Source of the DNA: Sepioteuthis lessoniana
Lineage: Eukaryota; Mollusca; Cephalopoda; Myopsida; Loliginidae
Direction of reading: 5' to 3'
Assembly: GCA_963585895.1 (NCBI GenBank)
Contig: CAUZXS010002472.1
Coordinates: forward strand, 62,001 to 126,000
DNA: 64,000 bases
This document shows, piece after piece, positions 1 to 11,274 of the stretch. Positions within the stretch are counted from its first letter, which is position 1; each line of letters begins with the position of its first letter. A model generated the notes under the pieces. That model made no database searches. It was given only the letters and a program-made list of their open reading frames with translations, and had not been told where the DNA came from. The position numbers were made by a program, and so were the translations under genes.

Positions 1-500
1 CGGACTACCCCAGCAACGCAGCATCTAGTCCATGTAACGACTCACTGTATGGGCTAGCAACCAGATCGACACACCCCCAGTTAATCCAATGTACTGTCAA
101 AACCGGGATATCGATCTACCGACCACGACGCTCCTGTAATGCAGTCCACGTAATGACTCGCTGTCACGGACTGCCCCAGCAGCGCAGTACCTAGTCCACA
201 TAACGACTCGCTGTTACGGACTACACTAGCATTCCAACAACTAGCTCACGTAACGACTCGCTGTTACGAGCTAGCAACCACGACTCGACCATACCAACGA
301 AATGTCAAAACCGGAACATCGATTTACCAGTGACCAACTTCGGCTCTCCGCAATGACTCGACCGACCTCAGCTGCCCGGCTAGCAACTGTCCAACTGTAT
401 CCAACGACCCGACCAAATCTCAGCTTACCAGCATCAAACATCCAGCTGTATCTCCACGACCCGACCTATGCCAGCTACCCTCGTTGAACGTCCAGCTGCG
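1..500. repeat. Minisatellite, period about 50 bp
   Basis: A degenerate tandem array with a unit of about 50 bp. The motif TAACGACTCGCTGTTACG or a close variant begins at 35, 151, 201 and 251, and a relative (CAATGACTCG) lies at 351. A second motif (ACGACCCGACC) recurs with a 50-bp step near 404 and 454. A GTCAAAACCGG motif near 96 and 304 marks a longer-order repeat of about 208 bp, roughly four units. GC content is visibly higher than in the following sequence. The array continues beyond the left edge, so its full length is unknown. It appears to lie inside or against the LTR-like sequence ending at 736. Confidence 0.8.
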
Positions 501-736
501 AACATCTACAACACAACCATACTAGCTAACAACGTTAACCCATCCTAGCTGAAGACCACATACAACCACCACGGACATTTACATACACGTTTGTAATTCC
601 AGCAATACAATCTTCACTTTTGTTGTATCTGTTATCTTGCCTTTTTATCTTCCTCCATTGTCTTTGGTTGTCACTACTCGTATGCATTAAACTAAAATTC
701 ATTTGTGGGGTCGACTCGCTTATTGGCTCCGCAACA
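500..736. mobile_element. LTR-like 3' end, related to the solo LTR at 60291
   Basis: The last 110 bases or so resemble the end of the 318-bp solo LTR at 60291-60608. Both pass through ATTCATTTGYGGGGTCGAC and finish with TTATYGGCTCCGCAACA, the canonical CA end of an LTR. A pyrimidine-rich stretch before it (610-690) also resembles the 60.5-kb copy. The start of this LTR is not in the window or is obscured by the minisatellite, so neither its length nor a target duplication can be established. It could be an LTR with an internal minisatellite, or a fragment beside an unrelated array. Confidence 0.55.
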
Positions 737-2608
737 TGTGTAATGAGCTGTGTGTCACTAGCTGGTGAAGCCAAGCTGTCTCTGGAAGTCAAAATGTAAG
801 AGAGAGTGAGTTATTGTAAGTCATGAGTATATATGTCTAATCCTTGTCATGTGATCAGTTCCAAATGCACGGGATAAAATCAAAGTTGTGGGTGTAGTTG
901 GGGACACAAATCATGTGACTTTCCTTACCCATAGGTTTACCGATGTCCACCATTTTTGTTTCAGGAACAAGTGAATCAGTATCCTATTTTCTAGAATTTT
1001 CTTGCATCACAGCCATTTTAAAAATGTAGGAGTGTAAATCTTATAACAGCACCAACCAACTAGGCTAATTGTTATTTCTAGTGCTTCTAATAAAGTATTG
1101 CAGTAGATAATCAGTTGTCATAGCTAGAAAGTGTGTAGAAAGAGTTGAATAAATTCAATCAATAATGAACATGAATGGAGACAAATTTCAAGGTGAAAGC
1201 ATAAATGCATACTTTAAACCCATGATATATGAAATCTTTGTTTCACATTGGGTATACTTATAAATTAGACTCTAAGTCAAATTTCATTATGAGTCATCAA
1301 CTCTTCATGCAGTTAAAAAAAAATTAGAAATGGCCAAGAGGTTGTTCAAGGTCATTGACTGGCAGATGTAGCAGTGAGCAATCATGTGACAAAGATTAAG
1401 CCTTTTTGCCCAATCGGAAGTTGTGGACACTTTTTTAATCCCATGAAAATAGTAAATAACATTCCATTGTCCACAATAGGTAGTTCTCATTCTCACGCCC
1501 CCACCATGTCTTCAGCAGGCAGTAATTGCATCATTAACCCACCCCATCTCACATACTAATAAAGGATAGCCTGAAACAAGTTATGAAATAATACATCAAC
1601 TATCTTGTTTAAAATGATTGTCTAGATATATTTTCATACTGAATATGATTGGAAACCATGATTGTAAAATTTATTTCAGCATAAAATAATGATTGACATG
1701 ACTTGTAAATTATTAGATAGAAATACTTGTTTAATGAAGGGGCAAACTGTGGTCTGCCCTGTTACATTAAGAAGAAAGGAAATACAGGAATGAGGATGAC
1801 AATATTGATGAGTTTCAAGAAGTTTAATGACAGCCAGAAAGAAAGCCCTTGTGCTCTGAGTTCGTACATGGAAGAAAACAGTCGCAAATGATAGAGCCGG
1901 AATTAAACGTCTAACCTTGAAGTTTCGAGGACCAGTGGGTCTAGGAGGAATGAATAAATGATGAAAGAATGAACTCCTAAAGGAACACTGGCCCAAAAAT
2001 TGAATGTGTTCATCTCATGTTCTGATGGTCTGTTACTGCTGCTGGAATCATCAAGAAGAGTCAGTAAAGAAGAGAGTGAAAGCGTGTTTACACCACCTTT
2101 TATATTGTCCAGAGAGGTCACCCGGGCAGAATGGCATGTCACTCCCATTGGACGAAATATACAAATTGAAACCCCAACGGCAAAATGATTCCCACACTAA
2201 ATAATAATTTGAAATTCTTTCTTTCTACTACACTTGAAACTAAATAACTGTGACAAACTTATTTGTATTAAGAATAGTTAAAAAAATAATTGTTTGCACA
2301 TTATCACTACTATTACTACTAATACTTTCTGGTAAAAATTATGAAATTTTCACATTTAGCAGATGTTCACCTTGGTTATTTATTTAGCAGTAAATAAACT
2401 ATTAACAGATAAGACACAATATTTTAAATGTAACCACTAAAAATTCTGGCTTGATAAAATATTTTCTAAACAAACTAGATCAAATTATTTAAATTATTGA
2501 TGTAATTTTTTAACAAGACAGTATTATGAAATAACCCAATATTGAGGAAAAAATTATCGAATGTAAATTGATACTTAGTTTAAAATTAATGGTGAAATTT
2601 TAAAAAGA
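737..2608. other. No gene recognised; AT-rich sequence
   Basis: Short open frames exist on both strands around 1370-2200, but none has a recognisable domain, and overlapping frames are equally open, as expected by chance. The stretch 1740-2190 is less AT-rich than its surroundings and could hold an unrecognised old element. Nothing else is visible. Confidence 0.4.
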
Positions 2609-2749
2609 ATGATCCATGTGAAGGCTCTATCTACCAAGGAAGACCTTTTCAGTGCCATTCAGGAAACTTGGAATGACTTTGATAAAGAATATTGTTTTAA
2701 ATTAGCGGAATCCATGTCTGCAAGAATTAATGCTGTCATAAAGACTTGA
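2609..2749 (+). pseudogene. Tc1-type transposase, C-terminal remnant
   Basis: A 46-codon frame ends at a TGA at 2747-2749. Its translation carries the pattern of the end of Tc1-family transposases: STKEDLFSAIQETWNDFD, then KLAESMSARINAVIKT, with GGTIKY readable after the stop. In the family this is the last helix region after the DDE catalytic core, and the ending is normally K..GG.TKY. The catalytic residues and the DNA-binding half are absent, so this is a relic. Inverted terminal repeats were not identified. The identification comes from the motif pattern; no search was run. Confidence 0.75.
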
Positions 2750-3059
2750 GGAGGGACAATTAAATATCAAGTTTAATTTTATTAAGTGCTATCAGGATAC
2801 AGTGCTTAAACTCTCAACTTTTCAATGCACAACTGGATATCTGGCTGACTTTCTTAAAACATCCTCCACATCATTTTTATTTATTTCTTGAATCAGCTTT
2901 TAATCTAAAATGTCATTGTGACCAGATGGCTAGAAATTTGAACAAGAGTTTAAACAATATTCTTGATATTCAAACCAATTACTATTTTACTATACACTGT
3001 AAAAAGCTATTTTTCTCAGACTTTTGTGGAGTGACAATAAAGAATTATCTCTTGGATAA

Positions 3060-3425
3060 CTCTCATGTCTAGTCAGAATTCATAGAGTGTCAAATGACAG
3101 TACAGAAACCCATTGTTGACTTCTATTTGCCTATGTTCTTTGAGCAGCCGAGATATTGTCTCTGACCCTGCCAGGAAATGGTAAGCCACATGGATATTAC
3201 CAACATTTATCAAGAAAGCCTTTTTTCATTTTTGTATCCCTTTTATATACTGCTTGTTCATGGAACAATGTGTAAAGTTTTATCTGTTGGAATGCATTTA
3301 TGTATTCTTTCTTTTAATAACGCTTGTATTTGTTTAATGTTCTTTCTGTTGTGTTCAGTGTTAGTATATCACAGATATATACAGAATGCTAATATTGGTT
3401 CTTGATGAGGGAAGACTCAACTAAA
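3060..3425 (+). repeat. Rep-F dispersed repeat copy 1
   Basis: This stretch has diverged relatives at 16640-17190 and 37795-38120. Shared landmarks in order are a TTCTTATGCCT..GTTCTTTRA block, a TTACCAACATTTATCAAG block, a CTTTTTCCATTT block, TTGTGTTCAGTGTTAGTATAT, an ACAGATATATAC block and a final GAGGGAAGACTCAACTAAATA block. There is no coding potential and the family type is unknown. Chance open frames inside it are not genes. Confidence 0.6.
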
Positions 3426-4195
3426 TAGCTTTCTTTGCACCAAAATGTCCAATCACCCAAAAAAGAAAGTGTATGTAGCCTAATAATTAGTAAAAAAACA
3501 CTGAAAATGAAATTGGTTGGCGAATTTCAAACTCTGACTGGGATTAATGTCCTTGAAAAAGGCATGGTCTGCCCTGTTAACATGGTTTAGAATATTCTTT
3601 GCAAAGGAATTCCCTCCTTTAAAAAATGTGAGTTCTTGTTATGACATTTAACTGCATTGAATAGAGAGGCTCCAGTTTTGGAGTTATGGGAGTTATATTC
3701 TATTGCCATTAAATCCAGGATCTACTCTAATCCAGGGTAGTTATTATACCTGTTAGTATCTGATCTATGGATCAAATACATCGGTTTGAAACTTATTTTC
3801 ACAGAAATATACTTGAAACAATGTAGATGAAAATTATAACAAATTATTAGTTTTAAGAAGAATTACATGAAGCTATAATTATTCACAAATGATTATGATT
3901 AGTTACTTGAAACAAAACAATGGTTTGTAAAAACATTGACTTAAAAATTAGATAACAAAAGTTAACAAGCCATAAAATTAACTAAACAACCATCTTGTTT
4001 GTGTTATTATAGGTAAAGTCAGGCATCATTCTTTGTTACTATTAGCATGTAACCCAGTACAACCTTATAACCTTTTTCATATTAGTTGGAAAGGAGATGG
4101 GCACTGCCAAGTATATATTAACCCAAACCCTCTACTACTGGCGGGAAATGACACAAGGTCAACTTTTAAGCAGAATATAGCTGGTTTGAATTCAA
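3426..4195. other. No gene; AT-rich modules
   Basis: Nothing coding is visible. The stretch 3780-3990 contains degenerate TTACTTGAAAC and ATTATAA motifs like the 60-75 bp modules of Rep-L tails elsewhere in the window, so it is probably a very old Rep-L relative. Confidence 0.4.
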
Positions 4196-4405
4196 TTTCC
4201 TTCTTCTAGGCTGGTTGCCATACCAAAGTTAAAGAGCTAGGTATTTAAACATAGCTGGAGGGAAAATAGTTGGAGTCATTCCTTTCCTTAGGATATGAGT
4301 ACAATGTAGAATCCCAACAGCCTCACTCAGGATTTGAACTCAGGTAGCCAAATTCATTTCCTCTAATGAGTGTTACACCATGAGCACACTACCAATTAAC
4401 CCCAG
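4196..4405 (-). mobile_element. SINE-3 copy (tRNA-derived)
   Basis: Read on the minus strand, the copy begins with a tRNA-like head: A-box-like TTGGTAGTGTGCTCATGG, then a B box GAGTTCAAATCCT. The body passes through CTAGCTCTTTAACTTTGGT and ends in a GGCAACC..CCTAGAAGAAGG segment. A second copy in the same orientation lies at 31246-31465 with the same order of blocks. The two differ at many positions, so both are old. This family does not carry the GGCAT hairpin tail shared by SINE-1 and Rep-L. Confidence 0.7.
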
Positions 4406-4739
4406 TTGCCCTGAGATATCAGGGGAATTACTCAGCATGGTACTTTAACAACCTTATAGATTATGAGAAACACATGCTGTACTCCCCTTCTTCATATCAT
4501 TTTATTTTTTATTTGAATGATTGTCTTCAACCATATTCTTTTAAACCCAATGTTTATTGTAAATGAAATGTTCTGAATATAACTAATCATGTATAAACTT
4601 CTGTTTAGAAGACTAAATAAGAAAAATACTTTGTATTAAGACTTGGAAAAACAATTTGTTTATACTGTACATTCATTTAGGTCATATGTTGGAACTCAAA
4701 TTACTTTCCAATCTAAAATTGCTTTCACTCTAATTAGGT

Positions 4740-4898
4740 CTTTATTGGGAATCCTTTTTGAGATGAGGCTTCTTAATCTGAGTATTAATTTTATTGCAGA
4801 CTTTTGTCCTCATCTTGGTAGTTTTTGTTGGTTTTTTTGAGAAAAAAAAAACAACCAAAACTCCCAAGATAAGGACAAAAGTCTGCAATAATATTAAT
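4740..4898. mobile_element. Foldback (hairpin) element with 13-bp flanking direct repeat
   Basis: Two arms of about 50 bp are inverted complements. The left arm runs through TATTGCAGACTTTTGTCCTC near 4790-4815, and the right arm contains the complement GGACAAAAGTCTGCAATA at about 4873-4890. They are separated by a T-run/A-run loop. The direct repeat ACTCTAATTAGGT occurs at 4727-4739 and again at 4899-4911, exactly bracketing the structure. A transcript would form a near-perfect hairpin. A miniature inverted-repeat element with a target duplication is the likeliest reading; a microRNA-like hairpin is possible but unsupported. Confidence 0.6.
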
Positions 4899-5146
4899 AC
4901 TCTAATTAGGTGTTGGTCTATAAGCAATAAAATACTTGGTCTGAAAGACAAATATTAAGGGTAAATTTTCTTGGTGTATTTTAAGAAAAACACTCTAGAA
5001 AAAAAAATACTAGAATTAATTAATGATATGTATAGAGTTGCCTTTCTGTGATTTTTCTTTTCGTGTATTATTGTGATAAAATGCTTAAAAGTAACAACTT
5101 AAGTGATTTTTTAATATCAAATTCGCATATATTGCTTTATGTTTTA

Positions 5147-5262
5147 TTATATATATATATATATATATATATCTCATCTGATGATTTTTTTTAAATGCAT
5201 GGAACAAGGAGTAATGAATGTCATGAGGAGGTGAGTAAACATTAATTCTAGATTTGATCCTG

Positions 5263-5305
<43 letters not shown>
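5147..5305. repeat. Microsatellites (TA)n and (CA)n(TA)n
   Basis: An alternating TA run spans about 5147-5172. A compound (CA)n then (TA)n run spans about 5262-5305. Confidence 0.9.
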
Positions 5306-5722
5306 GATAGCTCTTTTATATTTGATCATAGTACATACCAGATTCTTAAGTCTGAAAACTTAGATATATTCAATCTTAGTAAAGTCTGGTTACAAACCAT
5401 AATAACCAAATACCAAAGAAAGAATTCTTTTCGGAATGGATATAAAAATTTATTGGCAAAACAATACCATTTCATTCATGAAACTTTTTGCATTTAAGCA
5501 TTTAGATAGACAGAAAACATTGACATATGTTGACTGTTTGCTCAAGGGAGCAGACTGGTTGATTTGCCAACACTTTACACAGATAAAAATATGAATTCTG
5601 GTTTTTGAGTTTTAAAAAAATCTTTTCATCAATCAAATTTTTTCAGTTTTATTCAGTTTTGAGTGTATGTTTTCCTTCTTCTCACCACCACTACTTGCTC
5701 CATGGATTAGAGAACCAGATTT

Positions 5723-5821
5723 TGGAAATTGCTATTTGGAAGAGTTGCAAAACTAGGAAGTTAATTAAGATCTTCCCAACTCCTGGCACAAAATCATTAA
5801 TAGTCTCTAAAATCTTAGGCC
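5723..5821 (+). repeat. Dispersed repeat pair with 7206-7290
   Basis: About 95 bp beginning TTGCTATTTGGAAGAGTTGC is matched by a diverged copy at 7206-7290. Both continue through AGTTAATT and CTCCTGGCAC- or CCCCTGCACA-type blocks into an AATCTTAKG end. The type is unknown and there is no coding content. Confidence 0.55.
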
Positions 5822-5832
5822 AGAAAATGTAG

Positions 5833-7205
5833 ATTTTCTACTTGTTCTTTCTACTTATTAGCAATACTTTCTATAGTGTACTATAAATTTATATCTGTTC
5901 ATGTATAATACAGGGTCTCCATAAAACAATAGTTTTAAAAATCTATTTAAGATATTGACACTTTTTATACATGTTTTGCTTTTTGTCTTTTGTTTCTTTG
6001 GGGGTTTTTTTAAACAAATACTTGAAGTTTTGACAACACCCATGACAGAAAAATGAATCATTTTCATGGAAGTTATAAGTTAATTTTTTTTATTTAAAAT
6101 AAGTTTAGTTTAGTGAGAATAAAAAATCAATATACTGAAAAATAATGATACAAGGATTTATTGGGTTCCTACTTAAATCATTTCAGGTATTAGGAATTAT
6201 TTACAGGGCCTAAAAATAGTGGCTTAAAATAGTTTAATATTTTTCAATGTAGTTTGTGTAAATAATTTGAGAAAAATCTTTGATAAATTTGAATTTCTTA
6301 ATGAAAAACAAAATTCAAATAATAACATTAAAATATTATGGATAATTTTATTATAGAAAAAATGTTTATACCTCACCAGGTTTTTATGTTAATAAAGATT
6401 CAATATTTCAATTAAAATTCAAAATATGTTTGATTTTTTTACATAAAAAAACTCAATAGAATGTTACCACCTCCTCTCCCAACAAAGAAAAATGATTCAA
6501 GTCATCAAAATATTTAAGAGTGAAAGTATGTGTAGTGAAGTCTTTTTCACTTGGTACAAAAATTTTGTAATAGTTTTAAACCTATGTGCCATTTTAGTTC
6601 CATTATGGTATTCAAATTAAATCCTGATATAGTCAAAGATCCTGATGAGTCAAAGATTTCACAATATTTTGGATGCTTTTGCCAAAGTCATGTAGGTGAC
6701 AAGCCACACTAGACTGTGAGATGCCGAGCTCACCTAATACTCTTGGAAGTTGCCTCTATGGCTTGAAACATGTGGAATATTTATTATTATTCATTACATA
6801 TATTACATATGTAATTACATATTCATTATTGGAACAGACCCTTGAAATCCACAGTTTTAAGATCCAACCATTACTCAATATTCAATATTTCATTGTATCT
6901 ACAGTTTTCATTGGTTGTTAGCAATTCTTTTATTCACACACACACACACACACACAAATGTTTATAATGAACAATTTGCTTTTAATTGATTCATTATGAG
7001 AGTTAAAAACAGGACAATTACAGAACCGAATTTCATTGCAATCAATCTAACACAACATACATGTCATCATATTTGAGCTTCTGAATGCTAAAATATGCGT
7101 GAAATATTTTTAATGAAATTAACTTATCAAATGAAAAAAAATTGTTTATATCCTTCTAAAATCTAGTTCAGAATTGATCAAGGATATTGTAAAGATAAAC
7201 TTACA
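5833..7205. other. No gene; AT-rich, contains a CA microsatellite
   Basis: No coding or repeat signature was recognised apart from the (CA)n run at about 6935-6957. Confidence 0.5.
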
Positions 7206-7290
7206 TTGTTATTTGGAAGAGTTGCCAAACTTGTAAGTTAATTTGGATCCCCTACCCCTGCACAGAAACCTTAATCATCCCTGAAATCTT
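7206..7290 (+). repeat. Second copy of the 5723-5821 repeat
   Basis: This is the diverged partner of 5723-5821, in the same orientation about 1.5 kb downstream. Confidence 0.55.
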
Positions 7291-7680
7291 ATGAGAAATA
7301 GTTTCTATAGGGTAATATAAAATTCTCTCTTTCTCTAGATATATACACACATATACAAAGATGGACAGAAAATTTCATATGATGTCATATCTGCTATTGA
7401 TGATTTTTGACCTATGTGATCCAAATACTATAACATTGATGAAAGAAGTGAGTGGACTTCAAAGAAGACTGTTAAAAAATAGAACTCATTTGATCAGCTT
7501 ACAAATTTTTCCACTAACGTTCATATATATATATATATATGTTAGGATAGTGTAAACTTGGTGACTGTTTGTTTCTCACAAATGTGCTCATCAGATCAAG
7601 AGCTCATAGTCTGATGACTGCACAGATGAAAAACTGACTGTCCCCAAACATTGTTGACTCTCTATCACCAATATTGAGAA

Positions 7681-7750
<70 letters not shown>
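7681..7750. repeat. Compound microsatellite (CT)n(AT)n
   Basis: An uninterrupted run of CT dinucleotides passes into AT dinucleotides. A shorter TA run lies at about 7523-7541. Confidence 0.95.
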
Positions 7751-7755
<5 letters not shown>

Positions 7756-7939
7756 AAATTATTGATATAAAAAATATATATTTATATGCATATATAATAA
7801 TATGCATATATAATACCAAAAATGGTTCAAAAATTCATTTAGAAACACTATTTCAGATATTGACAATCTTAATACTATTTTTTGTTGTTTTCTAGGCAAA
7901 TTTATAATTTAGTCAGGTGTTGAATTTTCATTCAGGGTG

Positions 7940-9050
7940 ATAAAAACTATTGAGAAAGCATTTTCTATTGTTGAATTAAGCAAGACTAATTCCATAACAG
8001 TGAACAGACTTTTGGAAATGACTGCAGATGAAACAGTTTATCTTCAGTTGGTAGAAAACATTTGAAACAACAGGAAGTTTAAACAAAAGAACAAGTCCTA
8101 AGGGAGACTATCAGTATAAAAAAAAACAACAATTACAGTGTGTTCATGTGAATTACCTACACAACCCACAAAAATCCACAAGGGGAAGGAAGGTCAAGAA
8201 TTACAAATTCCACACCAGAATCTTTGGAAAATTTTGCAGAAATAGTTGAAAATGATTCCTTATAAACTGAAATTATTACAAAGTCGATGTGACCAACACA
8301 AACCATAGGTGATAGCACAGAAATGCTGCCGCTTTGTTTAGAAGAAAATGAGTTTATAATTTTTTTTCTTTAGATAAATTTTTGAAACTATTTTTTTTAC
8401 TAACACTTATGTTATATAGGAAATATATGACTTATATTCTTTTGTAAATAATGAAATATTCATATTAGATAATGTTAGATGAGAAGATGACTTTCCAATC
8501 ATGTATCGCCTGATGTGCAAAATGAGCAGTGGGTTTGAGAGAAAGAAAGGAACAATGACAGGGGACTGTAGCCTACATTCCATTCTCATCAGTGGAGTGC
8601 TTCACCATAACAGAGACCTCTTCTGGCAATAGAGATTGGCTTTGTTGGAAGATGATGGTAGTGATAAGTTGTCAGTGAGGTACACAAATACGCTACTATT
8701 TTTCAATGCAGGGCCAGATGATTCATTTGTGAAACCAGAGGAAACAGATTCTGAAGACGATGATGATACCAAGGAGAAGAGAGGCCAAGTGGGTATAACT
8801 GGAGAAGTAATGGTTGGATCGGATCCACCTTTATGTAGAAGCACTCAACAATGGTGACTGCCATCTCAGTGTCATCTGTGATCAGAAGATCAGAGAGGAG
8901 TGTGGAAGCAAAGAGGACTCACTCATCCTGTGTAACAAAGCAAACCCATATATGCCTTGCATGCAAAATGAGAGGTGAGCTTAAGAGAAAAAAAAGAAAC
9001 ATGGCTGTCCTAACACCTCAATTTAAGATAAAACACCATCTCAAGTAAAA
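7940..9050 (+). pseudogene. Unrecognised region with short coding-like fragments
   Basis: Several short plus-strand fragments look more protein-like than the surroundings, but no family was recognised. About 7945-8065 reads as an open frame ending ADETVYLQLVENI. The frame at 8636-8857 carries an acidic run (PEETDSEDDDDTKEKR). A different frame around 8835-8960 reads as cysteine-bearing sequence (CDQKIREECGSKEDS, then NPYMPCMQNE). Frames change between fragments and stops intervene, so this would be a relic of a gene or of a DNA transposon. It may also be chance. Confidence 0.2.
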
Positions 9051-9227
9051 ATTTGAGTGGTGCATACAAATATAGAAATATATATAGTATAAGAAATTTA
9101 TAATTACAAATTATGTATATTCATGAAAAATTACTGTATAGGACAAAAAAATTGAAAAAAATGGAACCATTTCTTATTATTGCCACAAATTTTGATGAAA
9201 CTTCAGTGGCTTGGAAACACAAAGGAA

Positions 9228-9278
9228 GGTTATTTAATGCCAAATCCTGTTTATACAAATATATATTAAATATATAGA
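9228..9278 (-). repeat. Orphan LINE-type tail fragment
   Basis: On the minus strand this reads as the inner part of the shared tail (GGATTTGGCATTAAATAACC). It is cut off before the distal arm of the hairpin and abuts the next copy, which begins at 9279. Confidence 0.6.
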
Positions 9279-9708
9279 GTTTGGTTTGGTTGGGTTTTCT
9301 GGCATATCAACCATTGTAGGTTATTTGATATGAAATTCTCATTATACATATATATTAAATATATATGATTTGTAAACACATTTGGTTGATAACACTTTTA
9401 AATGAGCCCCAACTCATTCTTTTGCACACAGTTAAATGGTCCCAAGTGTTGTTATGTGCTACTAACAATTCAATTAAACATCTGTCATTTGTTTACACAC
9501 AGTTTAAATGTCAAACAGTTCTATTTGACCCAAAGATAAAACTCTATCAGGCACTACCACTCCAGGCCAGAGTGGACCTGGGAGCAATGCCACTGAAGAA
9601 GCACTCTTGCATTCCCCAAAGCTGCAGTATTACTGGAGCTTCACCATCAAATTGTTTAATGTCATAATCAGGACACTCATTGGTGGTGTCTTACTCCTCT
9701 GCAGACAG
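9279..9708 (-). mobile_element. Rep-L copy
   Basis: Minus-strand copy of the 400-700 bp Rep-L family. Its tail (GGTTGATATGCC-type hairpin and CCAAACCAAAC run) is at 9279-9345. A module region follows at 9360-9530, then the body with GGTGAAGCTCCAGTAATACTG and TCTGGCCTGGAGTGGTAGTG. The 5' end is shortened near the CTCTGCAG block. It has no coding capacity. Confidence 0.8.
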
Positions 9709-9882
9709 AGTGGACAATAGAAGAGTTTATTTTCATTAATTACTAATGCCAAAGTTCGCTTAATTGTAGTAAAAATCATAATTTTCTAAAAAGTAAATTC
9801 TCAGAAACACAAAAAATACACAATTTCTTAGAATTTTCTTTTCCTTCATTTGATATCTTAATTTGTGATTAATCCTTTGCTA

Positions 9883-10095
9883 ATGGCTGGTAAGCAGTTG
9901 TCTAAGTCAGGAAAAGGTCAAATTATGGCAGAAAATGACTGCGGACTGTCACTTAGCAATATTTCAAAGAAACTGATTAGTCATCATTCATCAATTGATA
10001 TTTTTTTCAAAAACTGGAAGAAAACTGGAAATTATCATGAAAAAAAAAGTTGTGGTGGTAAGATAAAAACAACTGCCAGCACAGTCTCTGTTTAA
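9883..10095 (+). pseudogene. Tc1-type transposase, N-terminal HTH remnant
   Basis: A frame of 70 codons starting MAGKQLSKSGKGQI matches the layout of the N-terminal helix-turn-helix of Tc1-family transposases: a KGQI..L...G.S...I.K.L entry, a second helix S..SSI..F.K.WKKTGNY, then an EKKSCGG-type linker that in the family reads as a basic R.GRP-like hook. The frame runs into a stop after KTTASTVSV, so the DDE catalytic domain is missing. It could be an immobile relic or an internally deleted copy. Rep-L sequence begins directly afterwards. Confidence 0.75.
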
Positions 10096-10099
10096 ACAG

Positions 10100-10411
10100 A
10101 TGTCTTGAATTGTTTGGGATATATAGCAATACTTGGAACCATTTACTTTTGTTGACTTATGCTAAATTGAATTGTTAGAAATAGAACTATTTGGTTATTT
10201 AACTGTGTGTATCTACAAAATGTGTTTACAAATCATAAATATTTGATATGTAAAAAGAGGATTTGGCATTAAATAACCTACAATACTTGATATATGCCAT
10301 ATAACCCAACCAAATCAAATCATTTATATTTAATATATATGTATAGAGAGGATTTAGCATTAAATAACCTGGAATGGTTGGTATGCCATAAAAACCAACC
10401 AAACCAAAAAC
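10100..10411 (+). mobile_element. Rep-L 3' portion with two successive tails
   Basis: The module region (AGCAATACTTGGAACCATTTA-type units) leads into one hairpin tail near 10258-10311. A second complete tail follows at 10345-10411 with ACCAACCAAACCAAAA. The doubled tail suggests one Rep-L inserted into, or was joined to, the end of another. Confidence 0.7.
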
Positions 10412-10954
10412 AACTGCATCTGATGCTAATGTGCATTTTATCAAATATTAAATGGTAATAAATTGTCTTTGTCTTAAACCTCATCAGTTGTCTTCATAAA
10501 AAAAATTCTATATCAGTTGTCTGTTTTTTTTTCCTATACTGTATATATAGTTATAATTTATAGATTATATATATTGAAGAAAAATTAAGTGCTAATATTA
10601 AATAATTAAATATTCATATTAGATATGAAATTAAAAATTACATTTATATCAAAAATTTATAATTATAAATAATATATATTTATAATATGTAATGAGAGAA
10701 ATTAGAAATAATTATGAATTATATACTTAATGAAATTACAAGTTTACATTTGATATAGAATTAAAAATGTATATATAAGAAACTTTCAAATTATATATAT
10801 CCACAAGAAAAACATATCTGTTATATAAGTACTAAAATGACATAAAATGCTTCTATTAAATAAATATCTATGAATAATTAAGTTATTATATTTAATAAAT
10901 ACCAACCTGTTGGCAGAGCTTAAAATTCCCTAACTGTATTCCCAAAAAGATATG
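10412..10954. other. No gene; very AT-rich
   Basis: TA-rich sequence with short ATTATATAT-type repeats. Nothing coding is seen. Confidence 0.6.
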
Positions 10955-11236
10955 TCTTGTTTATGACATCTGATGTTGAGGCTACAGCTCTGGTGAAGTG
11001 TGGAGTACCCTTTATTCCTATATCCACTCAGGCCTCATGTGGAAGTTAGATATGACACTAAACAATCTAATGCTGGAGCTTTGGGGAATGCAGAGTACCC
11101 CTTCATTGCCATTGCTCCCAGGTTCACTCTGGCCCAAATAGAACTAAACTGTGTATTTATGCTAAATTGAATTGTTTGAAATAAAACTATTTATATGTAT
11201 AAAATGGATTTGGCATTAAATAACCTACAATGCGAA
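10955..11236 (+). mobile_element. Two partial Rep-L copies
   Basis: 10955-11035 is a short degraded Rep-L body. 11040-11236 is a second piece, with GATATGACACTAAACAATCT, then GGAGCTTTGGGGAATGCAGA, ending in a truncated tail (GGCATTAAATAACC) that lacks the distal hairpin arm. Confidence 0.65.
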
Positions 11237-11274
11237 ACCCATAGTAATGGTAACTGTTAGGATCATATCTATTG

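Noticed and set aside
1..500. CRISPR-like regular repeat
   Set aside because: The 50-bp units are degenerate throughout with no conserved-repeat/unique-spacer pattern, and the DNA is clearly eukaryotic.
7681..7750. AT-rich replication origin or promoter
   Set aside because: It is a plain compound microsatellite with no other supporting signal.
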